Below are positions 47,063-59,216 of a DNA stretch of 64,000 bases, one piece after another. Within the stretch, counting starts at the first letter, position 1. Every line of letters begins with the position of its first letter. This stretch comes from Dryomyza anilis (Eukaryota; Arthropoda; Insecta; Diptera; Dryomyzidae), in contig OX638135.1 of NCBI GenBank assembly GCA_951804985.1, positions 68,738,680-68,802,679 of the forward strand, written 5' to 3'. Made by a program: the position numbers and the translations under genes. A model generated the notes under the pieces. That model was given only the letters and a program-made list of their open reading frames with translations, was not told where the DNA came from and did no database searches.

Positions 47063-48169
47063 ACGTGTTCGCGTCGGTAATAATTTTGTTATTTGTAAAT
47101 TAAATAAATATATAAATTGTGTTACAAAAAGTACAAATAGTAACAGAGTATAATATGGTACAGTATATAATTTCTGAAACTAATGTGAAAAAACCACAAA
47201 TAAAAATCAGTGTTTCGATTTTCAAACAGAATTTGACATGTTTTTTTACAAAAGCCTCGGTGAATTCCTTGCCTACGCTATGTGTTGTACTGAGACCAAC
47301 TGTAATTGTACTAAATATAAAGCGCACCTGGATCGTCTGGTTTAGCGTCTGCTGGTGCAATTGTGCATCCATTGATGCTGTCGCTTGTACTTGCAGTTTT
47401 AAACGAATTATTTATTTATGCATTTAAAAATTTGTATATGAATTCAATTATTATAAATTCACCATGTGCATGTTTAAAGATTTTTAATAGAAATTAATAA
47501 AAAATTATTTTTTTGTTTTCAGGATTTCTTTCCAAAAACAAAAATGTATTTTAGTTAATTTATTGTATATATTATTTTATTTAAATGTCGAAATTGATAT
47601 TCATTTTTACAACACACATAAAAAGACACTTCTTGCTGCAAAAGGTTATAACACATTTAATGTTTGCTTTGGTTTCCAATAATTGATTGTAGTACTTGAG
47701 TCTGCAGTTGTTTTTGAGTCCGTTGCCATAATAGAAGTTCGATGTATTATTTATTTTCTGTAATAAATAAAAATATAAATAAATATATAAATATATAAAT
47801 AAAATTTATTTACATTAAATATATTGAGCCCTTACCAATGTCGCGCTAAATAATGTGGATTATTACAAAAAAATACATGCGACCATTTTGAGAACGAACA
47901 TGTTTGTATTCGTTTCATGTTTTTTTACACCACGTTTATTATTATAGGAGGAAACCATTAAAACAACAGTATTTATTCTATTTAAAATAATAATATTGAA
48001 ATATTTAAATTTATGGTACTGAATTTTTCAAATACTATTGAATTAATTAGAAAACTTTTGATTTAAAAAGAAAAAACTATTAATACATGAACCATAAGAT
48101 CAATGGTCGTACCATAAAGTAGTTAATGGTACATTTTCTTCTGAGTGTACTATTGTTTACCTCAAATGA
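47063..48169. other. No gene recognised
   Basis: AT-rich. Overlapping short frames on both strands near 47100-47427 have no family resemblance. Near 48085-48150 GGT(A/C)CATT-like inverted motifs end in TCTTCTGAGTGTAC, which looks like the end of a small DNA transposon. Confidence 0.4.
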
Positions 48170-48251
48170 ATTTCAGTTGAGGCTGACTACATTTGGAAGA
48201 TACAAATGAATATTCTTTGAAACAACTGCACGCCAAGCTATTATTTTTTTG

Positions 48252-48365
48252 TGTGCAGGAACTTCTTGTAAAATCCACGACGTTCCGCGGAGATAAAACC
48301 AGTGAATCCAATTGCGCCACTGCGATGTATAACATTGCCAGGTTCGCGCCAAATATCAATGTTGT
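48252..48365 (-). pseudogene. MIC26/27 (ApoO)-like exon, copy 1
   Basis: On the minus strand TATTTTCATTCATACGCAG is a good 3' splice site at 48366. The exon that follows reads NIDIWREPGNVIHRSGAIGF then TGFISAERRGFYKKFLHT. This matches the pattern of the MICOS subunit MIC26/MIC27 around its glycine-rich membrane segment (charged residues, GAI-GG-G, RRGFFKK-LYT). MICOS shapes mitochondrial cristae. The match then degrades into unrelated codons. A similar copy with a longer downstream part is at 60352-60497. No other exon of the gene was recognised nearby. Confidence 0.45.
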
Positions 48366-48812
48366 CTGCGTATGAATGAAAATATATTAATATTTCATAA
48401 ACGTATTCGTAAACCTTGGCCACTTACATTCTATATCAGCTCATCGTGCATTTTCCGTGCATTAGAATTCTCGGGATGACTTTCGTGTTTGGACCTGCAG
48501 TTATATATTAATTGATTTGTCTGTTTCTTTATTCAAGCGAAAAACAATGATCTCACTGATTGTGCAAATGCAGTGGCGCATATGTAGTGGCGAAAAAAAT
48601 GAAAATTTTCTTGTTGACATTTAATTTATCACGTCACTGGGTTTCCACTGAGTAATTTTCTGTAGTGAATTTCGTCTCAAGTTTTATTAACTTCGAAAAC
48701 CAACGTTGGGATAACATTCATTTATTCGGCTTGATCATGACATTACATCCACACTGGTTGTAAAAGATAATTCTCCAAATTTATCGAACCTTAAACTCAT
48801 TGCTTATTGAGT
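48366..48812 (-). repeat. Duplicated intron-like flank of the exon, copy 1
   Basis: Matches 60498-60690, including GTCATGATCAAGCCGAA and CAACCAGTGTGGATGTAA on the minus strand. About 245 bp at 48425-48668 are absent from copy 2. The missing piece lacks GT..AG ends, so it is a deletion, not a removed intron. It ends exactly where the 1.2-kb repeat begins. Confidence 0.7.
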
Positions 48813-49712
48813 ATTAACAAAAATCTGGTCTTAATTAACAAAATATTTGTTAATATACGGTCAACAAGAAATATTTGTTTTATTTACAAATATTTACAAT
48901 TCCCATTTTTCATTGTTATATTAACAAATGGTCTTGTTGATTTAATAAAGTACTTTTGTCCTATTAACAAAGTAAATTTGTAGATATACAAATTTATTTT
49001 GTTAGACGAACATATTTATATTGTTCTATAAACAAATTTATTTTGATTGCAAAATATATTTTTTAGTACGTGTTGTGCCTTTATAATAAGGAGACAATTT
49101 TGTGTGTCAATGACCCTTCTTATTATAAAGTCACATGTAGACAAAGACCCTCATCTTGCAAGATCCCTGTGATGAAAAATTTTAGAGACGTGTCTTGAAG
49201 GCTTCTTATTACACAGTGCCGTGCCACTTTGATTTTAATCCCATTTCTTCCAAAACAAGGAGAACAGTGGCTAAAATCAGCAAATGGCTCTTGAGACTAC
49301 TTCAGTATTCCATAAAAACTATTTAAAGTGTATTTCTTATATTATAATACTCTAAAACTGCACTACATTTTAATAATGCAGTGCAAACGCTAACACAGCA
49401 GAATATAATGGAATGCATCGAAGCGTTATTTTTTTTTTCTCAAAATAAACAATTAACAAAAACCATTGTAATTTTAACAAAATGATAAATAATAATGATT
49501 TTGTTTTATCAACAAGCATATAAAGTTCTTTTTGGTTAAATAAATACACAAATGAAATTTTGTAAGACATACAAGTATTTGTAAATATAACAAGTACTGG
49601 CAAATGACAGGTACGGATAACAAAATGTTTGTGAAAAGGACAAAAAAAATAAAAAATCGCTGTTAAATAAACAAAAACATGTTTAATGCACCAATGAGAC
49701 ATTAAATATTTT
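48813..49712. repeat. Dispersed ~1.2-kb repeat, copy 2
   Basis: Second copy of 45046-46270, same orientation. It lacks the nested insertion and has small internal deletions. Instead of the insertion it reads AAATAATAATGATTTTGTTT, presumably the original sequence. Confidence 0.8.
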
Positions 49713-51428
49713 GTATTTGTTAGTAATGCCACAGGTTTTTTTTGTTTGTAGAACATACACCATTTTAAGGGGCAACATCAAAATGTTTCCGTAATATCAT
49801 AATAAAGGTATTCACGAAACGGAGCAGTTGCCGATGTACATTAGCAGTATTGTAAATTGTATCATATTTCGTGAACACGCTTATTTCATATTTGTGTAGT
49901 ATGGTAGTTTTCAGTTTGATGTACCAAAAACAGATGTTTTTGTTTCATTAAAATGTTATGCCTTTTGTTACTTATTTTTAATTCAATATCTCATATCAAT
50001 ACATTATTATTAAAACAAAGTAAACAAATTAGATTAGTGATGTCGATTTAAGATAAAAACTCTTTAATACTCGTAAATATTTATTGTTAATACAGTGGAC
50101 ATTATGCCATCATTTCTTTTTTATAAATGTACTTATTCATTAAAAATATATATTTTCATTTAAATATAATGAATTTTGGTGAATTTCAACTCAATTATCA
50201 AACACTGTCTGTAATATCAAGTACCCAAAAGTCATAAATTCAGCATCACTAAAAAACTACAAAAGTATCACGAAGTAAAATCAAGCTTTTAGCGAAGTAG
50301 ATTAGCAGATAATTTCTGTTTTTGCCACCAATGTATTTTGTTGTTGTACAACTGCTACTTGACAAAACTGCTACTCTACATCGCAACTGCTCCGTTTAGT
50401 GAATAACCTTAATATAAAACAGAGCTCATTACAACACTGTTCAAGTATCAAGACAACCCTGTTTACAAATGATTTATCAGGCTATTATATATTATTTTTA
50501 CATAAAATTCCAAACATACATGTTAATGCCTGCAAAATTATGTTTGGGAAAGCCATTTTTTTTTTGCACCGTGTGGCAACTCGGCATTAATTTATTGTGT
50601 ACACCTATTATATCAGCCTAACCAATACGCGAAATAAAGTCGACTTGATAGATACACTCAAAAAATTACTGCAGTAAAAAATAATGTATTGTGTGTAGTT
50701 GTTTTAATATTATGCAGTAGTACTTGTTTTTACTGCATTTTTATTAATTTTCAATAGTTTTACTACTATATAGTAGTTATTTTCATCCCTGTGGTTTATA
50801 CACTTTCAACATAACCAAAATAAAGAGTTGTCAAAATCACACACGTAACTGCAATCACTCACCGCATTGTAAGTTTTTCTTTGACTTTTTTAATATAAAT
50901 AGATATATAATTATTTCATAACATTTAATTAATGTAGGTGCCGACGAGAACAACGACGAACTCAACTGGGACATCATGCAATTGTAAGGCGACCTTACGT
51001 AAGAACGCCTCCTGGATCTCAATGTCTGCATAGTTGAGTGTTCTGCTGCAGACTTGTTGCATCTACGTAATGTGGTTATACACGCTCCGCCGGAACAATA
51101 ACATTCAGCCACTGGACGAGGGATTGTCGCAACAACCGCAACCGGAGCGTAACCAAAATAAAGCGGTCCTTCATCAAGCCCAAATTCAACATTCGCAATA
51201 ATATATCGCAATGCTGTGATATATAAGTCATACATTCTGATAATGGAACATAAATTTAGTTCCAAAGGGGTGCCTAAGAACATGTGTGGTACAATGCAAT
51301 AATATGTCACAATGCTGCGATATATAAGTAAACATATACGGTAATGGGCGGAGCTAACTTTGGCAAATTAAAAAATGTATTATGTTCCATAGTATAGCAA
51401 GTATAGAATGAAGAACCTAATAGGAACA
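49713..51428. other. No gene recognised; exon-like GC-richer patch
   Basis: AT-rich to 50640. TACACTCAAAAAATTACTGC at 50653 resembles the reverse of a sequence at 58430-58451. At 50930-51250 the base composition is more balanced, and a 151-codon minus frame (50855-51310) crosses it, but I recognise no domain and the peptide looks non-native. Two copies of AATGCTG(T/C)GATATATAAGT lie near 51212 and 51311. Confidence 0.35.
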
Positions 51429-51734
<306 letters not shown>

Positions 51735-53000
51735 TATATAATGTAACTAATTAACTTTAAAATTTAATAAATGTATATTATTATACACGACATATTCATA
51801 ACATCCACTACATATGTTTATAAAAAGTTGTGTCGCAAAGATATACATAATTTAAAAAAAAGAAAATCACAATTTTAATAAATTTTCACCAATTGAATTT
51901 TTTTATGTGCGCGTAAAAATTAGAGGGGTAGAATATAAGCTTTAACCCGAAAACTTGAACCGTTTGTTAAATTAGAGTTATGGTTTGTCGAAAACTCTGT
52001 TCGTAAAGGCTCTATTATTTTTTATATTTTTATTTTTAATCTGCACATAAATTACAGTTCAAGTTAAAATTACAGTTCAAGTTCCAAATAGGTGAACCGA
52101 AACTTAAATGGATCAAAATTTGTGGCAACTAAGCCTCGCCCCGGGGCTTTTTGACTGACAATTGGGTGGCAAATAAGTATATTTCGCATGATTTAAAACA
52201 AACTCTTTAATGGCAACTGTGTGCTACCACTTAAGTTGCCACAAAGTGGTTACTTGGGTTATAAATATATGCATTTTTTTCCGAAATTAAGTGAAAACCG
52301 TGGTATTAAGAATTTTTTTTTTTAATATCCAACTTAAAACCGCCATAACTTTTGCGCCCCTTGCAATAATTGAACGGAATTCACATGCATTAATATCAGA
52401 GTAAATTGGTACAATACGAAATTAATGTGCCATTAAGAAAAAGATTAAGTTTTTTGTACCCCAAATTCTAAAAAAATTCTGTTTTTGCTCACACTCTCAG
52501 AAAATAATTGTTGAATCTAACAATAAATTAACAATCATATTTGTGAATATACGTTCAACAATCAGCAATTGTTGAATCATTGTTGGAAACAACAATCGCA
52601 ATTGTTATTTTTTTCGAAATAGGTTTTTGAAGTAAATTAACAATTAATTGTTATTTCGATTCTTGAATTGTTAGAAGTAATGAAACCTAGATTAACAATC
52701 GAATGTTAAAAAAAAACAATCATGATTTTAAATCCAGCCTACTTCATAAATAATTTTTTTTATAGAATATACAGTTTTTTTTTTGCAACAAAAGCCTACT
52801 GCCTACACATTTATTAAAATAAAGATGTACAGTTTTTTATAATTATTTCTATATATTTTAATTTTTATATATTTTAATAATGTATAAAATTTTTAACAAC
52901 ATTTTTTTAAAAATATGACACAATAAATAAATGTGCGCGTAAATGAGCACATAAACAAATTTAATATTTGAAAAAAAACATACATTGAATAATAATATCG
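51735..53000. other. AT-rich DNA with AACAAT/ATTGTT-rich element end
   Basis: No gene. Between 52495 and 52735 are dense AACAAT/ATTGTT motifs beginning CACTCTCAGAAAATAATTGT. A similar dense block lies at 55100-55270. They may be the two ends of one element that contains the 7-bp array. Confidence 0.45.
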
Positions 53001-54683
53001 TATAATTTATAATTTATAATTTATAATTTATAATTTATAATTTATAATTTATAATTTATAATTTATAATTTATAATTTATAATTTATAATTTATAATTTA
53101 TAATTTATAATTTATAATTTATAATTTATAATTTATAATTTATAATTTATAATTTATAATTTATAATTTATAATTTATAATTTATAATTTATAATTTATA
53201 ATTTATAATTTATAATTTATAATTTATAATTTATAATTTATAATTTATAATTTATAATTTATAATTTATAATTTATAATTTATAATTTATAATTTATAAT
53301 TTATAATTTATAATTTATAATTTATAATTTATAATTTATAATTTATAATTTATAATTTATAATTTATAATTTATAATTTATAATTTATAATTTATAATTT
53401 ATAATTTATAATTTATAATTTATAATTTATAATTTATAATTTATAATTTATAATTTATAATTTATAATTTATAATTTATAATTTATAATTTATAATTTAT
53501 AATTTATAATTTATAATTTATAATTTATAATTTATAATTTATAATTTATAATTTATAATTTATAATTTATAATTTATAATTTATAATTTATAATTTATAA
53601 TTTATAATTTATAATTTATAATTTATAATTTATAATTTATAATTTATAATTTATAATTTATAATTTATAATTTATAATTTATAATTTATAATTTATAATT
53701 TATAATTTATAATTTATAATTTATAATTTATAATTTATAATTTATAATTTATAATTTATAATTTATAATTTATAATTTATAATTTATAATTTATAATTTA
53801 TAATTTATAATTTATAATTTATAATTTATAATTTATAATTTATAATTTATAATTTATAATTTATAATTTATAATTTATAATTTATAATTTATAATTTATA
53901 ATTTATAATTTATAATTTATAATTTATAATTTATAATTTATAATTTATAATTTATAATTTATAATTTATAATTTATAATTTATAATTTATAATTTATAAT
54001 TTATAATTTATAATTTATAATTTATAATTTATAATTTATAATTTATAATTTATAATTTATAATTTATAATTTATAATTTATAATTTATAATTTATAATTT
54101 ATAATTTATAATTTATAATTTATAATTTATAATTTATAATTTATAATTTATAATTTATAATTTATAATTTATAATTTATAATTTATAATTTATAATTTAT
54201 AATTTATAATTTATAATTTATAATTTATAATTTATAATTTATAATTTATAATTTATAATTTATAATTTATAATTTATAATTTATAATTTATAATTTATAA
54301 TTTATAATTTATAATTTATAATTTATAATTTATAATTTATAATTTATAATTTATAATTTATAATTTATAATTTATAATTTATAATTTATAATTTATAATT
54401 TATAATTTATAATTTATAATTTATAATTTATAATTTATAATTTATAATTTATAATTTATAATTTATAATTTATAATTTATAATTTATAATTTATAATTTA
54501 TAATTTATAATTTATAATTTATAATTTATAATTTATAATTTATAATTTATAATTTATAATTTATAATTTATAATTTATAATTTATAATTTATAATTTATA
54601 ATTTATAATTTATAATTTATAATTTATAATTTATAATTTATAATTTATAATTTATAATTTATAATTTATAATTTATAATTTAT
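53001..54683. repeat. 1.7-kb array of the 7-bp unit TTTATAA
   Basis: About 240 head-to-tail copies with no variant seen by eye. Confidence 0.97.
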
Positions 54684-55344
54684 CGAACAACAGCAGAACG
54701 GATTTGGAGAAGAGCACGAGCGCCAACGCCAAACGCATATTCCAACCGCCCGAAAACGATCTGGTGGGGCGCAGCTGATTGTCTGGATCGATATCACCGC
54801 CATGTCGGAATCAATGTTTAGCATCAATGTTCTCTGACCAGTTTTTGTAGCAATCGAACTCTGTGTATCGGTTTTTTTTTCTATTATTGCAGTTGATTGT
54901 GCTCGTCCTCCAGGTATTCCCGATCGTGATTACGATACTTGCTCGGGTTGTTTGAGCGGTTCATGCATTAAATGCGATTTTTTTTTCAAATTTATGAAAG
55001 CGCGACGAATTGAATTAAATTAAATTCAAACGACAAACTATTTGACACAAAAATCAAAATAATTTTGAAGATTTGTGATTATTCGAACATACATTTTTTT
55101 AAGAAACGGATTGTTGAATTTAACAATAGAATTGAATTTAACAATCTTTCATAAAATGATTGTTAAAATGAAAAAACCTACAATCATCTTTCAAATTAAA
55201 GGAAAAAAATTAAGAATTATAATTGTTAATTGAACAACAATCATAATTGTAAAGTTTTAACAAGAGCGCATATATAAAACTCATTTTCCGTTTCTTTGTG
55301 CGCTATGCAAACGTACACTTGTGGACGGATTTTCTTAAAATTAG

Positions 55345-55406
<62 letters not shown>

Positions 55407-55424
55407 TAGAGACCCAGGAGAAGG
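54684..55424 (+). other. GC-richer exon-like DNA, then AT-rich flank
   Basis: 54684-54890 is GC-richer than its surroundings and open in one frame (RTDLEKSTSANAKRIFQPPE). At 54874-54893 TTTTTTTTCTATTATTGCAG is a strong 3' splice site, followed by a short Cys-rich frame (CARPPGIPDRDYDTCSGCLS, then GSCIKCD) that stops near 55020. This looks like remains of host exons; I recognise no gene. 55100-55270 is ATTGTT-rich and 55348-55404 is a (TA)n run. Confidence 0.35.
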
Positions 55425-55567
55425 TATTAATTAAAAATTAGTATTTAAGTTTTTCTACTGTACATTTATGATTTTTAGAAATAAGTTTTCGTTATTAGCT
55501 TTGTTAAAATATTCAATTTGAAAAAAAAAAATAAAATTTTCATTCGTTCTTTAAACTCATTATAAAA
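55425..55567 (+). repeat. Copia 5' LTR
   Basis: 143 bp; shares AATTAGTATTTAAGTTTTTC, TCGTTATTAGCTTTGT and AACTCATTATAAAA with the 3' LTR. Its first bases (TATTAA) replace TGTTAA. Confidence 0.85.
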
Positions 55568-55585
55568 GGTTATGGACTTTTCTCT
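55568..55585 (+). promoter_or_regulatory. Copia primer-binding site
   Basis: GGTTATGGAC starts immediately after the LTR and resembles the internal initiator-Met-tRNA fragment site used by Copia. Confidence 0.55.
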
Positions 55586-55635
55586 TTGTGTAAAAAAGTA
55601 ACTAGTGATAACTAGTGAGTGTTAAATTTAGAATC

Positions 55636-56052
55636 ATGATGGCACCTACGCAGCACCAGATTGAGAAGCTCCGCGGAAGTGAGAATTTCCAGGATTGGAA
55701 ATTTGCGGTTGAAGCCTTTTTTTAAATGCGAAATTTGTGGAAGGCGGTACTTGGGACGGAAACGAATGCTGAGAAACTGGTGGAGGCGAAATCCGAGTTG
55801 ATTCTTTTGGTCGAAAAGAACAACTACGCGCATACTCGCGACTGCAAAACAGCGAAGGAAATTTGGGAGACGTTTACCAAAATTTATCAAGATTCAGGTC
55901 TGGTACGTAGAGTTGGATTGATCCAGAAGTTCAGCGCTACTAAGCTAAGCGAATTTAGCAGCGTTGAAGATTACGTTAACGAGGTGCTCAACAATGGACA
56001 CGCGCTTCGTGGTGTTGGTCTCAATGTCGACGATGCTGGTGCAGTTGCCTGA
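55636..56052 (+). pseudogene. Copia Gag N-terminal part
   Basis: Starts MMAPTQHQIEKLRGSENFQD; has the family's W-K core (FQDWKFAVEAF) and, after an in-frame TAA at about 55723-55725, continues NLWKAV, CKTAKEIWETFTKIYQDSG and LSEFSSVEDYVNEVL. The frame ends where the internal deletion joins it to RT. Capsid function would be lost, since the C-terminal capsid half and zinc knuckle are gone. Confidence 0.85.
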
Positions 56053-57412
56053 AGGTAAAAAACCCATTGACTGCAAATGGACATTCAGGACAAAACGCAA
56101 TGCAAGCGGCAAAGTAGAGCGCTACAAGGCGAGGATAATAATTAAAGTTTACTCGCAGCGGTATGGCATCGACTATCATGAGACGTTTTTGCCAGTAGTA
56201 AGGTATACATCAATTCGCTTACTGCTGAGCTTGGCTGTCGGTTTTGATCTCGACATCGATCAAATGGACGTGGTGACCGCTTTTTTACAAAGTGAGCTAG
56301 ATGAGGAAATCTTTATAAAACATCCAGAGGGGTTTCCAGTGCAGAGATGAAAGGTTTGTAAGCTGAAAAAACATTATACGGATTGAAGCAAGCGAGCAGA
56401 GTTTGGAACCAAAAGCTGGACTAGACACTGAAGACCATTGGATTGAGTCAATCAAAGACAGATCCGCGCATCTACTACAAAGTACAGCAGAATAAAATGA
56501 CCTACGTGGCAATATATGTGGATGACATCCTCATATTCACAAACAATGTAGCATATAAGAAGCACATTAAGGACAACCTTAAGCAGAATTTCAAGATGAA
56601 AGACTTGTCTGAAGCAATGTTTTTTCTTGGTATGCAGATTACACGAGATCGTGTTAATGGCAAAGTATGGATCGATCAAGAACGCTACATCATGGACGTC
56701 CTGAAGCGATTTAAGATGGATGACTGCATGCCGGTTACGACGCCTATTGATATCAATCAAAAACTGTCGAATGAGCTGTGTCCATCGTCCGAAGAAGAGC
56801 GACAATATATGAAGACAGTATCATATCAGGAAGCCATCGGCAGCATAATGTACGCAGCGCAAGTAAGTCGGCTAGACTTATGTTTTGCAGTGGGGATGTT
56901 GTCCAAGTACAATAATAACCCCGGAAAATCGCACTGGACTGCTGTGAAGCGCATTATGCGCCACATGAAATGTACAAAAGGCGCGAAAATCGAGTTTGAT
57001 CGTGATGACAATGGAACACTGGAAAGCTATTCCGATGCAGACTGGGCAAGCGATATCGATGCGCGAAAATCGGTAACTGGATTTGTTTTTGGGGATCAAA
57101 AAACAACCGACTGTAGCCCTGTCTACAACAGAAGCAGATTACATGGATCTGGCATCCGCATCACAAGAGGCTCTGCTCGATATAACTGGACAATTTAGGA
57201 TGGTACTATATTGTGACAACAAGAGCGCAATCAACTTGTCGCAGAATGGTACGTACCACTGTCGTTCCAAGCATATCGATATACGACTTCATTTTGTGCG
57301 AGACTTAGTCAACGAACGGAAGTTGCTGATTGAATATCTCTGCACGGAAGATATGGTGGCGGACGTGCTGACAAAGGGTTTAGTTTTAAGTAAACATAAA
57401 AAATTGCTGTGA
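56047..57412 (+). pseudogene. Copia reverse transcriptase and RNase H
   Basis: The RT core is clear: KPIDCKWTFRTKR, RYKARI, GIDYHETFLPVVRYTSIRLL, IDQMDVVTAFLQSELDEEIF, TLYGLKQASRVWNQKL and YVAIYVDDILIF with the YVDD catalytic pair near 56519. RNase H follows: LESYSDADWASDIDARKSVTG, then VALSTTEADYMDLASASQEA and YCDNKSAINLSQN, with the histidine region SKHIDIRLHFVRD. Defects are a TGA at 56348, a short A run at 56366-56371, a TAG at 56422, and lost segments near 57095 and 57185. Confidence 0.9.
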
Positions 57413-57448
57413 ACTCCTAGGTTTGATAAATGCAAATTCTAGTGGGGA

Positions 57449-57593
57449 TGTTAAATTTAAGAATTAGTATTTAAGTTTTTCTACTGTACCTGTACATTTC
57501 TGTTTTTAGAAATAAGATTTCGTTATTAGCTTTGTCAAAATATTCAATTTAAAAAAAAAAAACTCTTTATAATTTTTAAAACTCATTATAAAA
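57449..57593 (+). repeat. Copia 3' LTR
   Basis: 145 bp starting TGTTAAATTT and ending CATTATAAAA; followed by target duplication GAAGG. Confidence 0.88.
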
Positions 57594-57598
57594 GAAGG

Positions 57599-58108
57599 TC
57601 ACTACATAGTTTTCGTTGACCACGCAAACTTTTAAGTCCATTTTTATTTTTGGTGTATAACTCAGATTCATAGCAAAACCATTGAATGTTTTTTTTCTGA
57701 TAATTTGCATTACTATGCTATAAAGTCCATGGAGTATCCTAAACCATATATACACTAGATTGGGCAAAGGGGAGTGGCACCTCCTATAGAACCCAAAAGT
57801 TCAGTACGCTATATCTCAGCCATAATGATATCGATTTCAACTAAACTTCTCACCACACCAAAACTCACTACGCTAAAACTCACCACACCGAAACTTACCA
57901 CACTAAATTCATCACACTAAAACTCACCACACTAAAACTTCTACGGGGAAGAATTCTACCGAGAAGAATTTTATGGGCACGAGTCGTGCACCGGTCAAGC
58001 TAGTATATTATAAATAAAAAGTATACATATGTATTCCGATTTTTTTCATGTTTGGATAAGAATATTCATTAAAACTTCAATAAATGCAATGTGTTTGTTT
58101 GTAGCTAA
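57599..58108. other. No gene; short degenerate tandem repeat
   Basis: At 57840-57945 six or so degenerate units of AAACTCACCACAC(C/T) occur in tandem. Otherwise nothing recognised. Confidence 0.55.
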
Positions 58109-58118
58109 ATCATCAGTT

Positions 58119-58327
58119 TTTTGTTTTTTTTTTTTTTTTTTTTTTTTGGAATATCTACTAAGATCCACAGCACTCAGACAGACTATATCCATTGTACTGT
58201 GAAATCTATTCCCTACAATTTTGTGGTTAATATCACCACGAGCGTCCATGCCCAAGCCGGGATTCGAACCCGAGACCTTCAGAATGCAAGTCCAGTGCGC
58301 TACCTCTGGACTGCTGAGGCCGACTAC
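58119..58327 (-). mobile_element. tRNA-derived SINE, family B
   Basis: Read on the minus strand it begins GTAGTCGGCCTCAGCAGTCC, with an A-box-like AGGTAGCGCACTGGAC and a perfect B box GGTTCGAATCCC. The body ends in a poly(A) tail (T run 58119-58147). A 10-bp duplication ATCATCAGTT flanks it (58109-58118, 58328-58337). The last ~45 bp before the tail (CACAGTACAATGGATATA, TGTCTGAGTGC, GTGGATCT) match the 3' end of the LINE at 36310-36360. The family is distinct from SINE A. Confidence 0.88.
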
Positions 58328-58337
58328 ATCATCAGTT

Positions 58338-58888
58338 AATTTTATTAGTAAAAATGATGCAGTAAAAAAAACGACAAAATGACTACATTTTTATTATTAA
58401 ATTCAACTACATTTTTAATTATTTTTAAAGCAGCATTTTTTTGGGTGTAGTATCAGATTTCTAAATATACGAGAATAAATATATGAGAAAAATAAAAAAT
58501 CAGCTACTACCCAGTCTGCCATGTCACAGAGACTTCCAATGCCTCGAAGCTTTCTCGAATAAGTTAAAGTTATTTGCCAAGATACGATATTTAAATATTT
58601 ATTGCATCGAAATTACCACAATCCCCAAATTTCATTATTTTTTTCGATATTTCGATTTCCAAAAATTTCACATACCGAGAAAACTCCGATTGAACAGATC
58701 GTTATCTAACGACCATATGTCAAATTTGTGAAAGTGTCCGATTGTGTGGATTATCTTTCTTCTAGAATTGATCTCGTACCGATATCGAAATGATTGGGAT
58801 TTTTTTTAAATAAAAGCAATTATTTTTAATATCGTCGTTGTTAAATTATGTCATCATTTTTGCATCACTTTTTAGCACGGTACCGTGC
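58338..58888. other. No gene recognised
   Basis: At 58430-58451 GCAGCATTTTTTTGGGTGTA is nearly the reverse of 50653-50672 and could be the right end of an element starting there. An 82-codon frame at 58483-58731 has no family resemblance. Confidence 0.4.
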
Positions 58889-58901
58889 TAAAAAGTTATT
58901 A

Positions 58902-59216
58902 TAATAATAATAATATAATAGTTTGGCGCTACAGTCCTGTACAGAACTTCGGCCGAGCTCTCTCACCATTTTGAGCTGTGCGTGTTATATTTGTACTCAA
59001 AGTGGTGGGACCTACAGTTTATTGCCGAATCCGAACGGCGGGTGAGAGCTTTTTCATAGGCAATGTTTTACTCTCGTAGGTTTGCCATTTACTGACGAGA
59101 GGTAGCGCGGTATAGAAAAATATTTCTATGAAAAGATGTTGTTAGTCCCAGTCCAAGCTTGAACCGGGGACCTTTCGACTCGCAGTCCAACGCACTAACC
59201 ACTGAGCTACCGCGGC
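58902..59216 (-). mobile_element. tRNA-derived SINE, family A, copy 2
   Basis: Reverse copy of 28946-29258. It ends at GCCGCGG on the minus strand and has an (ATT)n tail at the left. A perfect 13-bp duplication TAAAAAGTTATTA flanks it (58889-58901, 59217-59229), proving LINE-type insertion. The two copies differ by few bases, so the family has been active recently. Confidence 0.93.

Larger units (their letters stand above)
55425..57593 (+). mobile_element. Copia-type LTR retrotransposon, internally deleted
   Basis: Two similar short LTRs enclose gag and pol remnants. The 5-bp duplication GAAGG flanks the element (55420-55424, 57594-57598). A primer site starting GGTTATGGAC follows the 5' LTR, recalling the half-tRNA-iMet primer of Copia, and a purine-rich AGTGGGGA tract precedes the 3' LTR. 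The rest of gag, the protease and integrase are missing, with gag joined to RT at about 56043. The duplication shows it inserted by retrotransposition and was deleted later, or inserted as a deleted copy. Confidence 0.9.

Noticed and set aside
50855..51310. 151-codon minus ORF
   Set aside because: No recognisable family, crosses an AT-rich boundary, and lacks splice or promoter context; kept only as a note.
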